Shown here piece by piece: positions 7,302-15,821 of a DNA stretch of 24,057 nt. The stretch lies in the NCBI GenBank assembly GCA_002423425.1, contig DIWC01000003.1:1-24057 (forward strand). The letters run 5' to 3'. The notes beneath the pieces are model-generated. The model worked only from the letters and a program-made list of their open reading frames with translations, did no database searches and was not told the DNA's origin. This DNA is from Peptococcaceae bacterium UBA6116. Lineage in GTDB: Bacteria > Bacillota > Desulfitobacteriia > Desulfitobacteriales > Syntrophobotulaceae. The position numbers and the translations under genes were made by a program. Position 1 is the first letter of the stretch; each line of letters opens with the position of its first letter.

Positions 7302-9311
7302 CTAATTATCTCCAGCACTAAATATTACCTCAACAGTATCTCCTTGGTTTATAACTTTGCCTGGTTCAGGAAACTGTTTAGTAGCCAGCCCGGTCCCGGC
7401 AAATCTATAACGGAGATTCTTTTTCCCCAGTTCTTCGCCTGCTTGCCTTATGGTAAGACCGATAACATTGGGAACTACGACTTCACCTTCGCCGGGAGTA
7501 TTTTCAGGCGTTACGGTCTTAGGGTTATCATTAGCAGGCGTTAAGTCACTTAGATTTACGATATTGCTCGGAGTTCCTGCTGAAACCGGTATCCCATAGT
7601 ATTGAAGCGTACTTTCAATAATTTCCTTGACGTGAGGCCCGGACAGAGTACCACCTTGGACAATTGCTGCTTTAGGGGTATCTATAATTACCAGTACCGC
7701 TATCTTGGGATCATCGGCCGGAGCATAGCCAACAAAGGAGACCATATAGTCGGTATTTGAATATTGTCCTGTCTTGGGATCAATTTTTTGGGCAGTTCCC
7801 GTCTTGCCGGCAACTTTAACACCCAGTATTTTGGCCCGGCTGCCGGTACCATTGTCAACAACGCTAACCAGAATATCGGTCATTGTTTTGCTGGTAGTTG
7901 GAGAAATAACTTGTCCAACCATCTTAGGTTTGTTGGTTTGCAGCACTTCACCGTTCTTGGCGGTGATTTTGTCTACGATATAAGGCTGCATCAAGTTACC
8001 GCCATTAGCCACTGCACAAATTCCTGTCAAAAGTTGAATCGGGGTAACTAGATTTGCCTGGCCAAAAGACATGGTAGACAATTCGAGATTCTTAACATTT
8101 TTTATATTCAGCAATAATCCCTGTTCCTCGCCTGCAATATCTATTTTTGTTTTACTGCCGAAGCCAAATGATTTCAGATATGTATAAAATGATTCTTTGC
8201 CAAGACTTTGCCCGACTTGAGCCAAGACTACGTTAGACGACAATTTCATGCCATCGGCAAAAGGTATCAGACCATGTGCTTTTTGATCCGAATCCCAATT
8301 CGTAATTTTGCGCGAACCGACAACAATATATCCCGGGTCGTTATATTTTGTATCCGGTGTTACCACACCTTCTTCCAGCGCGGCCGCCCCGGTAATAATT
8401 TTAAAGGTCGAACCAGGTTCATAGATCATGCCAATCGCTAAATTTTTGCGGTCTTCAGCCTTGGTATTGGCAAAAGCATTCGGATCAAAGGTTGGTCTTG
8501 AGCCCATTCCCAGTATTTTGCCGCTCTTAGGATCCATGGCCAGAATAACCGCCCTCGCCGGATGTGTATCCTTAATAATACTGTCAAGTTCCTGCTCGAC
8601 CAGATGCTGGATGGTCGAATCCAATGTTAATGAAAGGTTGTAGCCGGTTTGAACATTATTTCTGAACTGTTCTTCCTTCGCATTATTAGCACTTGATGTT
8701 TTTAATACTTTTTCACCATTGAGCTCTTCATTATACGAGTATTCCAACCCCTCTACCCCGTCTCCGGCCATATTGACTATACCTAAAATAGATGATCCCA
8801 TTGTTCCGGCAGGATAAATCCTTTTATATGTATCTGTAAAACCAATCCCAGGAATCTGAAGTTTGCTAATTTCGTTTGCCTTATCCAGATCTATTTGCCT
8901 GGCAAGACTAACCCAGGATAGATCCTTTGAGATAAGATCCAGAATATTTTTATCATCCTTATTAAGAATTAAAGCAATCTTAGCAGCAATATCTTTTCTT
9001 GCTGCCGTCAATTCCTGACTTGTAATATTTTTATTCTTATTTGTCAGATAAGAAGTTAGGGCTTTAGGATCTGCATAGATATCTTTAGCCGCTACGCTTT
9101 TGGCAAGAATAGTCCCTTGGGCATCGACTATCATTCCTCTTTCATAAATCATGGTTTGATTATTATCTCGTAAGGTTGCCCCTCGCGCCTTCAATTCATC
9201 AGCATTAATAATATGCAGATAGAAGAGTTTGGAAAATATTAATAGAGCTATTAAGCTTAACAAAATATAAATAAACCATTCTCTGAAGAAATATTCTTGT
9301 TCTCTTTTCAC
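7302..9311 (-). CDS. Class B penicillin-binding protein with PASTA domain (SpoVD/PBP2-like)
   Basis: A membrane-anchored D,D-transpeptidase that cross-links peptidoglycan. One N-terminal membrane segment (about 12-32) is followed by the dimerisation domain (about 50-220). The transpeptidase domain shows the SxxK motif STFK (Ser301, Lys304), the SSN motif (358-360) and KTGTAQ (503-508). A single PASTA domain occupies about 611-666 after a Pro/Thr/Asn-rich linker. At 669 residues with one PASTA domain it resembles the sporulation enzyme SpoVD, though vegetative PBP2B-type proteins share the layout. It does not sit in a murE/mraY cell-wall cluster; the M42 genes follow. The GTG start has GAGAGGG 9 bases upstream. 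An unusual inverted repeat lies in its leader. Confidence 0.94.
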   Translation of the reverse strand: MKREQEYFFREWFIYILLSLIALLIFSKLFYLHIINADELKARGATLRDNNQTMIYERGMIVDAQGTILAKSVAAKDIYADPKALTSYLTNKNKNITSQELTAARKDIAAKIALILNKDDKNILDLISKDLSWVSLARQIDLDKANEISKLQIPGIGFTDTYKRIYPAGTMGSSILGIVNMAGDGVEGLEYSYNEELNGEKVLKTSSANNAKEEQFRNNVQTGYNLSLTLDSTIQHLVEQELDSIIKDTHPARAVILAMDPKSGKILGMGSRPTFDPNAFANTKAEDRKNLAIGMIYEPGSTFKIITGAAALEEGVVTPDTKYNDPGYIVVGSRKITNWDSDQKAHGLIPFADGMKLSSNVVLAQVGQSLGKESFYTYLKSFGFGSKTKIDIAGEEQGLLLNIKNVKNLELSTMSFGQANLVTPIQLLTGICAVANGGNLMQPYIVDKITAKNGEVLQTNKPKMVGQVISPTTSKTMTDILVSVVDNGTGSRAKILGVKVAGKTGTAQKIDPKTGQYSNTDYMVSFVGYAPADDPKIAVLVIIDTPKAAIVQGGTLSGPHVKEIIESTLQYYGIPVSAGTPSNIVNLSDLTPANDNPKTVTPENTPGEGEVVVPNVIGLTIRQAGEELGKKNLRYRFAGTGLATKQFPEPGKVINQGDTVEVIFSAGDN

Positions 9312-9383
9312 TATATTTTTCCCTCTCTGCTAATAATAACCCCTTCTATTATTTTAGCATAAATTGGGAAGTATTCAGTATAT

Positions 9384-9456
9384 AAGCTCACAAAATCTTA
9401 ACTATCGATGGCAATCACTAAAATATATAAACCACCTCGCTAAGATCTGTGAGCTT
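9384..9456. repeat. Long imperfect inverted repeat in the PBP leader region
   Basis: AAGCTCACA with ATCTTA at 9384-9400 pairs with TAAGAT and TGTGAGCTT at 9441-9456: 15 paired bases with a small internal asymmetry. It encloses a 40-base loop that contains a run able to stay single-stranded on either strand. This lies 73 bases upstream of the PBP start on the same strand and has no T-run. It may be an operator for a dimeric protein, or a leader RNA structure. Apart from this and the terminator at 9535-9567, the 305-base gap between the LysM and PBP genes shows nothing else recognisable. Confidence 0.6.
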
Positions 9457-9534
9457 TAATTTTAATGTTCCCTGGATAATAAAAAGGATTCCCGGAAAAT
9501 TTTGTATGTTTTTATGAATGCAATTAATAAGAAA

Positions 9535-9567
9535 GATGTCCCAAAAAATATATGCCTTTGGGACATC
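9535..9567 (-). terminator. Terminator after the LysM gene
   Basis: On the minus strand GATGTCCCAAA and TTTGGGACATC form a perfect 11-bp stem with an 11-base loop, followed by TTTCTT. It lies 50 bases past the LysM gene stop and separates that gene from the PBP leader. Confidence 0.75.
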
Positions 9568-9616
9568 CCTGGTTACATAAGACCCTGGGTACTGGATGAT
9601 TAAACATGAAAAGTTT

Positions 9617-9997
9617 TTATGAACAGCAACTTGGCGGGATAAAGAGTCTTTCGCCGGGATAAATAAGATCAGGATTACCAAGATGATTATATCCTGCGAG
9701 TATACGCCAATCTAAACCATACTTTTGAGCTATTTTATAAACAGAATCTCCCTTTTTCACTACATACACTTCGGGGCAGGGTCTCTCTGCTTCCATGCCG
9801 ACATGTTCCATGTGTTCCATCCCAACATGTTCCATGCCAGGTCCGTAATAACCATATGGTTCAGCGCCATAACCCATAGGGGTCTGGTCAGGATACATAC
9901 CTTCGGGGGTAAACTGTCCGGGACCGTAACCGTCATTTACCATATTGACTGCCGGCATTTGATTCATCATACCAGTTTGTTTCTTACCAAAGAACAT
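9617..9997 (-). CDS. Small Met/Gly/Tyr-rich LysM protein, probably spore-associated
   Basis: A 126-residue protein with one C-terminal LysM domain (about 78-121: YVVKKGDSVYKIAQKYGL through YPGERLFIP), which binds N-acetylglucosamine polymers such as peptidoglycan or cortex. The N-terminal half is low-complexity, rich in Met, Gly, Tyr and Pro, with a GMEHVGMEHMEHVGMEAE repeat. The chain ends PPSCCS. There is no signal peptide, as in spore-coat LysM proteins (SafA class) made in the mother cell. Two ATGs lie six bases apart. The AGGAGG box is one base from the first and 7 from the second, so the start is the second, at 9997. A sigma-E-like -10 (CATACACT) lies 47 bases upstream. The spore role is inference from composition and context. 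Confidence 0.85.
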   Translation of the reverse strand: MFFGKKQTGMMNQMPAVNMVNDGYGPGQFTPEGMYPDQTPMGYGAEPYGYYGPGMEHVGMEHMEHVGMEAERPCPEVYVVKKGDSVYKIAQKYGLDWRILAGYNHLGNPDLIYPGERLFIPPSCCS

Positions 9998-10004
9998 TTC
10001 CATA

Positions 10005-10010
10005 CCTCCT
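10005..10010 (-). promoter_or_regulatory. Ribosome-binding site deciding the LysM protein start
   Basis: AGGAGG on the minus strand, seven bases before the ATG at 9997 and only one base before the ATG at 10003. The spacing rules out the upstream ATG. Confidence 0.75.
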
Positions 10011-10043
10011 TTTTTGCTATATGGTATGGAATATTAGAAAGAA

Positions 10044-10051
10044 AGTGTATG
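10044..10051 (-). promoter_or_regulatory. Possible sporulation sigma-E-type -10 element
   Basis: CATACACT on the minus strand matches the sigma-E -10 consensus CATACAHT, and lies between trxB and the LysM gene. I found no good -35 match at the right distance, so support rests on this octamer and on the spore-like product. Confidence 0.3.
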
Positions 10052-10084
10052 TACATGGTAATAAATGTATTTAATTTTTTTCAT

Positions 10085-10993
10085 CTAGGATGAAAGATAT
10101 TTTTCAATCTGAACCGCCGCCAAAGCACCATCGCCTACTGCCGTAGCGACCTGCCTTAAGGGGGTATTGCGGATATCCCCTGCCGCATAAACTCCTTCCA
10201 CATTTGTTCTTAGCAATTCATCAGTAATTATATAGCCTTTTTCATCCGTCTTAACATAACCGGCTGCAAATTTAGTATTTGGCTGTGTTCCCATATAAAT
10301 GAAAATTCCATCCACCGGCAGCTCGGTTCTTACTTGAGTTTTCACATTGAGCAGAAGGAGTTTTTCGACCTTATCCTGACCTTGGATTTCCTCAACGGCC
10401 GTATCCAGGATAAATTTAACTTTAGGATTATTCTGGGCTTTTTCGACTGCAATTTGTGCCGCCTTAAATTGATCCCGTCGGTTAATAATAATAACTTCAG
10501 ATGCAAACTTTGTTAAATATAGTCCTTCTTCCAGCGCAGGATTTCCCCCGCCAACCACAGCAACTTTTTTATCTTTAAAAAAGGCGCCGTCACAAGTAGC
10601 GCAATAGGAAACACCACGTCCATGGAATATATCCTCTCCCTTTGCTCCCAGTGCTCTCGGTTTGGAACCGGCAGCAATTATGACAGCCTTTGCTTCCAAC
10701 GTCTGCTGGCCGGTATGCACCGCTTTAATATTGCCTGATAAATCCATCCGTGCCACCGCTTCAAAGATAAATTCCGCCCCCTGATTCATCGCTTGTTTAT
10801 AGAAGGAACTTGTGAGTTCAAATCCAGAAATTCCTTCGGCAAAGCCAGGGTAATTATCGATTTTTTCCGTTGCTGCCGCCTGTCCACCAGGCATCATGGC
10901 TTCAATGACCACAGTCTTAAGACCTCCGCGGGCAGCATAAATTGCAGCCGTAAGTCCGGCAGGTCCGCCGCCGATAATAATTAAGTCATACAT
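10085..10993 (-). CDS. trxB: Thioredoxin-disulfide reductase
   Basis: A flavoprotein that passes electrons from NADPH through FAD and an active-site disulfide to thioredoxin, in the cytoplasm. The 302-residue length is typical. It carries the FAD-binding GGGPAGLTAAIYAARGGL (8-25), redox CATC (Cys131, Cys134), nucleotide-binding GGGNPALEEG (148-157), and the C-terminal FAD motif GVYAAGDIR (267-275). The NADPH-specificity loop reads NRRDQFKAA (171-179) instead of the usual HRRxxFRA: two arginines are kept, the His and third Arg are changed. NADPH is still the likely donor. No thioredoxin gene is nearby. It is divergent from the UPF0182 gene across a 200-base AT-rich gap that contains two similar GAGTTATACC / AAGTTATATCC boxes near 11030-11054. 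Confidence 0.95.
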   Translation of the reverse strand: MYDLIIIGGGPAGLTAAIYAARGGLKTVVIEAMMPGGQAAATEKIDNYPGFAEGISGFELTSSFYKQAMNQGAEFIFEAVARMDLSGNIKAVHTGQQTLEAKAVIIAAGSKPRALGAKGEDIFHGRGVSYCATCDGAFFKDKKVAVVGGGNPALEEGLYLTKFASEVIIINRRDQFKAAQIAVEKAQNNPKVKFILDTAVEEIQGQDKVEKLLLLNVKTQVRTELPVDGIFIYMGTQPNTKFAAGYVKTDEKGYIITDELLRTNVEGVYAAGDIRNTPLRQVATAVGDGALAAVQIEKYLSS

Positions 10994-11180
10994 AGGCCTA
11001 TCAACCTTTCTCCTTAAAATATTCCAATGAGTTATACCAATAAGTTATATCCAGTATACAGTAGAAATTTATTTTATGAAAGCAAAGGAATTAAGCATAA
11101 ACTAAAGAATAATATATTTATTTATCTAATATAAATTTATCATTTTACACATATTACAATTAATTGTTTTATTTTTGTGA

Positions 11181-11186
11181 AGGAGG
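11181..11186 (+). promoter_or_regulatory. Ribosome-binding site deciding the UPF0182 start
   Basis: AGGAGG, seven bases before the TTG at 11194. An earlier in-frame TTG at 11164 lies upstream of this box and is therefore rejected as the start. Confidence 0.7.
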
Positions 11187-11193
11187 AACATCT

Positions 11194-13995
11194 TTGAAAC
11201 CTGTACTTAGAATTCTAGTTTTATTAATTATTGCCGTAGCAGTTCTTTCAGCCGTAAGCGGATTATATGAAGATTGGCTTTGGTTTAAAGACTTAGGTTA
11301 CGAAAGCCTCTTCTGGACTCCGTTGTTTAGCAAGCTGGTCATTCAATTAATTAACGGTTCCATGCTTTTTATTTTAATCGCGGGAACACTTCTTTCAGGA
11401 AAACATGCATTTGCCACTTTCTATAATGAAAGATTTAAAAAAAGAATACGCTTGGTGGAAGAAGTCAACCGGACCGCAGCGACCTTGAGTCAACGCAAAG
11501 TAACTATTTTCCTGCTTTTATTCTCGGCAATTGTTAGTATTGCTGTCAGTTTTATTGTCGGATTTACCGGCTGGCTTGATGTGCTCTCTTTCATCAATTC
11601 TTCTTCTTTTAATTACACTGATCCACTGTTTAACAAAGATCTTAGTTTTTTTGTCTTCAAGCTTCCATTTTTACGTACAATTTATAATGCCTTTTTCCCT
11701 CCGATTTTAATCTTAACTATATTCACTGCCTTTTTTTATGTTATTACCAGAGTAATAAAATTCAGTTCGCTCCGGTTTTGGAAAAAAGACGCTATTGTCA
11801 TTAGTCCCACAGTGAGAAAACATATCGGAATTCTCTTAACAATTATTTTTGTTTTAAAGGCTTTTGGTTACTACCTGGATACTTTCGGCCTGGTTTATTC
11901 ACAAAGCGGTCACGTAACCGGAGCCGGTTATACCGATATTCATGTTTCTCTGCCAATTTTAAAGATATTAATAGTTATAAGTATTCTTAGTTTTATCCTG
12001 TCATTATTTTCGCTCATTTTTAAAGATTCCCGCCTAATAACTGTTCCGATCCCTTTATTGGTATTTGTCTCAATAGTTATTTACGGAATTTTTCCTTCGC
12101 TCATCCAGTCTTTTATCGTTATCCCAAACGAATTGCAAAAGGAATCGCCTTATATTGCCAGTGAAATTAAACTAACAAGGTTCGCCTATGGACTGGATAA
12201 AATAGTGGAAAAAGATTATTCCGGAGTGACTTCTGTTGGTGGAACTGATTTAAAAAATGAAGTCTCAACTCTTAACAACGTCAGGCTGAATGATCCGCGG
12301 CCTATGATTCAGATATACACTCAAAAACAGGGAATCCGTCTCTATTATAAGTTTAATGACATTGATGTTGACCGTTATACAATTGATGGGCAATACCGTC
12401 AGGTAATGATCTCCGCCCGGGAAATATCTACCCAGGATCTGGAAGCCAAAGCCCAAACCTTTGTGAACACTCGTTTTAAATATACCCATGGATTTGGCCT
12501 AACAGCTTCTTTTGCTAATGAAGTTACCGCCAAAGGACTCCCTGCTTTTGTTATAAGCAACATTCCACCGCAAAGCAACTATCCCCGATTGAGTATCACG
12601 GAGCCGCGAATATATTTTGGAGAACTCACAAACGACTGGGTTGTTGTCAATACCAAGTTTAAAGAATTCGATTATCCCCAAGGAACTGAAAATACTGAAA
12701 ACAGTTATCACGGGACAACCGGCATTGCCTTTACTCCGTTTAACAAGCTGATGCTTTCTCTTCATAGGGCAACCCCTAGATTCTACCTATCCAGTGAAGT
12801 AACCTCCACAAGTAAAATTCTTCTTTACCGCAATGTCATTGAACGTGTTCAGAAATTAACTCCGTTTATTAAATATGACAACGACCCCTATCCGGTAATT
12901 GATAACGGCAAGATAAAATGGATCATTGACGGCTATACTACCGCCAGTACTATTCCTTACTCCAGTAATTACTCCGGTCAGAATTTCAACTACATTCGCA
13001 ACTCCGTTAAAGCTGTCATTGATGCTTACAACGGTACTGTCGATTTTTATATCATGGATAATAATGATCCGATTATGCAAACTTATAAAAAGACTTTTCC
13101 CGGTGTCTTTAAAGACTTGAGCGAAATGCCCTTTTCCTTTAAAGCGCATCTCCGGTATCCTGAAACCATGTTTAATATTCAGTGTACTATGCTCAATAAC
13201 TTCCATATGACCAATTCCAGGGTTTTCTATAATAAAGAAGACTCGTGGAGTGTCGCTAAAGAGCTCTATGGTTCAACTCCCCAAAATGTTGAGCCCTATT
13301 TTGTGATTATGAATCTTCCGGGAGAAACCAAACCGGAATTTGTGCTCATGCAGCCCTTTACCCCTGCTTCGAGTGAGTCAAACTCACGCAATAATCTTAT
13401 TGCCTGGCTTGGTGCCCGCATGGATGGAGATAACTATGGAAAATTAGTCCTGTATCAACTTCCTAAAGATATTCAAGTTGATGGTCCTTTTCAAATCGAA
13501 TCCCGGATTGACCAGGATCCTGATATTTCACGCCAACTTTCCTTATGGAACCAAAAAGGCTCCAGTGTATTAAGGGGAAATCTGTTGGTGCTTCCACTTG
13601 GCGGAAACTTCATCTTTGTTGAGCCTATTTACCTTCAATCCACGAACAATGGAAGTATTCCTGAGATGGTACGGGTTGTCGTCGCCTATGGAGACAAGCT
13701 TGTAATGGCTAATACTTTTGAAGAAGGGTTAAAGCAAATCTTCGGCAGCAATACGCCTACACTCTCTACATCGCAGCCGGGACCTCAGGACGAACTCCTA
13801 GGAACAGCTGAAAATCAAAGCTCCTTGGAAAAACCTGACCTCACGGAAATCTTAGACCAGATTAAAAATATGCGGGAAGCGCTTGATTCCCTCGAAAACC
13901 AACTCACAACGCTTAATGGCACTAACACCGATACGGGATTACAAGATAAGAACGCTGCTCCCTCCAAGAACGCGAATCAATCCTTAACCAAATAA
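11194..13995 (+). CDS. UPF0182 family integral membrane protein
   Basis: A 933-residue member of the UPF0182 family (COG1615), widespread in Firmicutes, Actinobacteria and Cyanobacteria and of unknown function. The signature DWLWFKDLGYESLFW follows the first membrane segment. About seven hydrophobic segments fill roughly the first 320 residues (near 5-22, 42-62, 98-120, 165-187, 210-230, 260-285 and 292-315). A large soluble, probably extracytoplasmic domain follows (about 320-840), with family motifs such as RFAYGLD and YFGE. The tail is a Ser/Pro/Gln-rich linker and a short coiled coil (about 880-910). The TTG start at 11194 has AGGAGG at 7 bases. It is the only plus-strand gene in a long minus-strand stretch and ends exactly against the next gene's stop. 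Confidence 0.92.
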   Translation: MKPVLRILVLLIIAVAVLSAVSGLYEDWLWFKDLGYESLFWTPLFSKLVIQLINGSMLFILIAGTLLSGKHAFATFYNERFKKRIRLVEEVNRTAATLSQRKVTIFLLLFSAIVSIAVSFIVGFTGWLDVLSFINSSSFNYTDPLFNKDLSFFVFKLPFLRTIYNAFFPPILILTIFTAFFYVITRVIKFSSLRFWKKDAIVISPTVRKHIGILLTIIFVLKAFGYYLDTFGLVYSQSGHVTGAGYTDIHVSLPILKILIVISILSFILSLFSLIFKDSRLITVPIPLLVFVSIVIYGIFPSLIQSFIVIPNELQKESPYIASEIKLTRFAYGLDKIVEKDYSGVTSVGGTDLKNEVSTLNNVRLNDPRPMIQIYTQKQGIRLYYKFNDIDVDRYTIDGQYRQVMISAREISTQDLEAKAQTFVNTRFKYTHGFGLTASFANEVTAKGLPAFVISNIPPQSNYPRLSITEPRIYFGELTNDWVVVNTKFKEFDYPQGTENTENSYHGTTGIAFTPFNKLMLSLHRATPRFYLSSEVTSTSKILLYRNVIERVQKLTPFIKYDNDPYPVIDNGKIKWIIDGYTTASTIPYSSNYSGQNFNYIRNSVKAVIDAYNGTVDFYIMDNNDPIMQTYKKTFPGVFKDLSEMPFSFKAHLRYPETMFNIQCTMLNNFHMTNSRVFYNKEDSWSVAKELYGSTPQNVEPYFVIMNLPGETKPEFVLMQPFTPASSESNSRNNLIAWLGARMDGDNYGKLVLYQLPKDIQVDGPFQIESRIDQDPDISRQLSLWNQKGSSVLRGNLLVLPLGGNFIFVEPIYLQSTNNGSIPEMVRVVVAYGDKLVMANTFEEGLKQIFGSNTPTLSTSQPGPQDELLGTAENQSSLEKPDLTEILDQIKNMREALDSLENQLTTLNGTNTDTGLQDKNAAPSKNANQSLTK

Positions 13996-15051
13996 TCAGT
14001 CCAGGGAACGCCAGTAATAGATTGACTCCTGGTTTTCGGGCTTTATTTCCAAATACATTTTACCTGTTGGCGATAGGACAATATTCGTACCCTCAACTAT
14101 CTGTTTATGATCGCTTCTGCCGTCAGGATAGATAATATCCAAGCTCTTTTCATCTTTGAAAAGTATTTTATCATCAGAACAAATCAAAACTTCAGGACTG
14201 TTTATGACAAGGTCTCCCTGCCATACGGCCACTTCCTGCCCGCCAGAATTTTCACTCCTTTTAAGACAATTAATTGTTTGCAACCGATTATTTCTAACCT
14301 CTCCAATAAACACTTTTTCATCAAGACAGCCGAGAAGAAGATCAGCGGGGTTATCCGCGATTATCTTCTTCTCAACTCCCTCCAAAGAGTAAATTATATT
14401 GCTATCTCTTCCCGTACTTTGGAGGTATACGGTGCCAAACTTATTAGATACGGACATAGCCTTAATCCCTTCTTGCGGTTGATTAAGGCTATTTATATTT
14501 TTCATTATGTCTATTTTACATAACTTTTGTTCCGCATACTTGTCCCTATACAGAATATAAAGATTATTGGTATACGTTGATATTTCTATGCTGGATACTT
14601 CTTGGACAGATAAATTGAAAATCCGATTCAACTTTGCTTCCGGAGTATTCCCTGGCAAAGAAACAGTTTGCAGATCAATAGAGTAAAGGGATTCTGCATT
14701 ATTATTGGCTTGTTTCGAACGAATTAAGAAAACAAGACTATTACGATCAGGCAGCCATTTATAGCATAACATCACTGAGTCTTCTAAAGCCAAATTATTA
14801 CTGGTGTATACGACTTGATTCTTAACCAGGTCTATTATTTGCATCTCACCTCCAATAATCAATGCCAAAAATCTATTATTATATGATAAACCAAATGAAT
14901 CAGCTTTTTGCAAATCAATGTTAATTTTATATGCCTTATCTGTACGGAAAAAAGGATTCAATAGTTGCTCCGCTTTCCAGTTGAGCAAGGAAAAGATAAT
15001 ACCTTGCAGAACAATGGAAGCAACAATAAAATAGATAATCTTTTTTCGCAT
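13996..15051 (-). CDS. Membrane-anchored protein, probably beta-propeller-like, function unknown
   Basis: A 351-residue protein with an N-terminal membrane anchor (KKIIYFIVASIVLQGIIFSL, about 3-22). The rest is a likely extracytoplasmic domain made of repeating beta-strand blocks: SLYSIDL, NLYILYRD, GTVYLQSTG, KVFIGEV, KILFKDEKSLDIIYPDG. That pattern suggests a TolB/YncE-like propeller, but no family motif is decisive. The reading frame is open 35 codons upstream, overlapping the pseudogene. The ATG at 15051 has AAGGAG six bases before it and starts a classical anchor, so I place it there. It begins 10 bases after the glycosidase pseudogene's stop and is the last gene of the ANTAR operon. Its stop abuts the UPF0182 stop with no base between, leaving no room for a separate terminator. 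Confidence 0.75.
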   Translation of the reverse strand: MRKKIIYFIVASIVLQGIIFSLLNWKAEQLLNPFFRTDKAYKINIDLQKADSFGLSYNNRFLALIIGGEMQIIDLVKNQVVYTSNNLALEDSVMLCYKWLPDRNSLVFLIRSKQANNNAESLYSIDLQTVSLPGNTPEAKLNRIFNLSVQEVSSIEISTYTNNLYILYRDKYAEQKLCKIDIMKNINSLNQPQEGIKAMSVSNKFGTVYLQSTGRDSNIIYSLEGVEKKIIADNPADLLLGCLDEKVFIGEVRNNRLQTINCLKRSENSGGQEVAVWQGDLVINSPEVLICSDDKILFKDEKSLDIIYPDGRSDHKQIVEGTNIVLSPTGKMYLEIKPENQESIYYWRSLD

Positions 15052-15061
15052 ATCAGACTCC

Positions 15062-15821
15062 TTACTCCGGTAAAACGATAAATGCCGTCGGTATATAGCG
15101 TTCCCCATAAATATTCCAAAGCTTGTTGACAACTTGCCCGTCGGCTTTTTGCCCAATTCCGGTTCTAGGGGCTAACCCCCATCCTCCATCCCCATCCTCC
15201 ATCTCCTTCGATCATCGGCTTGCCATTGACTAATAGATTGGGATTAAAGGTTACTGCATATTGGATACGATTAGTTATTATTTCCCGAACTGTTATTTCT
15301 TTTAGGATGAGTTGACCCTTATCATTAAAGCCTATCAGGTTTGTTTGTTCATTGCCTATACTGTTATGGATTACACTGCCATTTACCACCGTTAATTCCT
15401 GCTATGGCTCCATTAGCAGCGACCAACTCCGATAATCTCTCTCCCGCCGAGCCTAGTTCATTCGTCACGGCAATTTTTACCTGTGTCGGATTTTTGATAA
15501 GCATAACTTTGCCTTTAAAATATCTTTCTTTGATTTCTTCAATTTGAATGCCATTAGCTCCATCGACAAATTGATTGTCAATACTTAAAATTACAGGCTC
15601 AACTGTAATTTTTTTTTGCTATAGGTTTTGATAAGTTCTTCGTATTTTTCTTTTGTTAAAAAAAAATCAACGTTTTGCACATGACGAGAGGTAGCTATGG
15701 CTCCAACAGCAAACAGCTGCAGCGAATTAAATGGACCATAGAAGATTACCAACGGTGACAGGAACAAAAAAAATACAACATTAATAATAGAAAAGCGCAG
15801 AATCCCCTTTGATCTTTTCAT
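15062..15821 (-). pseudogene. Phosphodiester glycosidase family (NAGPA domain) pseudogene
   Basis: Fragments in three frames follow the order of one phosphodiester-glycosidase/exopolysaccharide protein (PF09992-type). The N-terminal anchor MKRSKGILRFSIINVV and VIFYGPF stop after an A9 tract near 15611. One extra A would restore ITVEPVILSIDNQF through AANGAIAGINGG. A junction near 15385 then jumps frame to VVNGSVIHN, apparently losing about 20 residues. After LLVNGKPMIEGDGGWG, a 13-bp tandem duplication at 15178-15203 shifts frame again. The rest, APRTGIGQKADG, joins GERYIPTAFIVLPE directly and so lacks the expected catalytic stretch with the IDGRQ and NLDGGSS motifs. The ATG at 15821 overlaps the ANTAR stop (ATGA). 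The gene is almost surely dead, barring sequencing error at the A tract. Confidence 0.85.
15178..15203. repeat. 13-bp tandem duplication inside the glycosidase pseudogene
   Basis: CCCATCCTCCATC occurs twice head to tail (15178-15190 and 15191-15203). Removing one copy restores the minus-strand frame GDGGWGLAPRTGIG, so this is a secondary slippage duplication and one of the inactivating lesions. Confidence 0.93.

Noticed and set aside
9418..9681. 87-residue minus-strand open frame overlapping the LysM gene end
   Set aside because: It runs through the hairpin terminator and into the LysM coding end in another frame, with no ribosome-binding site or family resemblance.
14107..14523. 138-residue plus-strand open frame opposite the propeller-like gene
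   Set aside because: Antisense shadow of a gene with a clear start, ribosome-binding site and signal anchor.
15341..15547. Plus-strand open frame across the glycosidase pseudogene
   Set aside because: The minus strand gives recognisable glycosidase fragments in order; the plus-strand frame has no family match.
15605..15625. A9 tract as a programmed frameshift keeping the glycosidase alive
   Set aside because: Slippage there could rejoin the first two parts, but two further frameshifts and the missing catalytic stretch downstream would still prevent a functional product.
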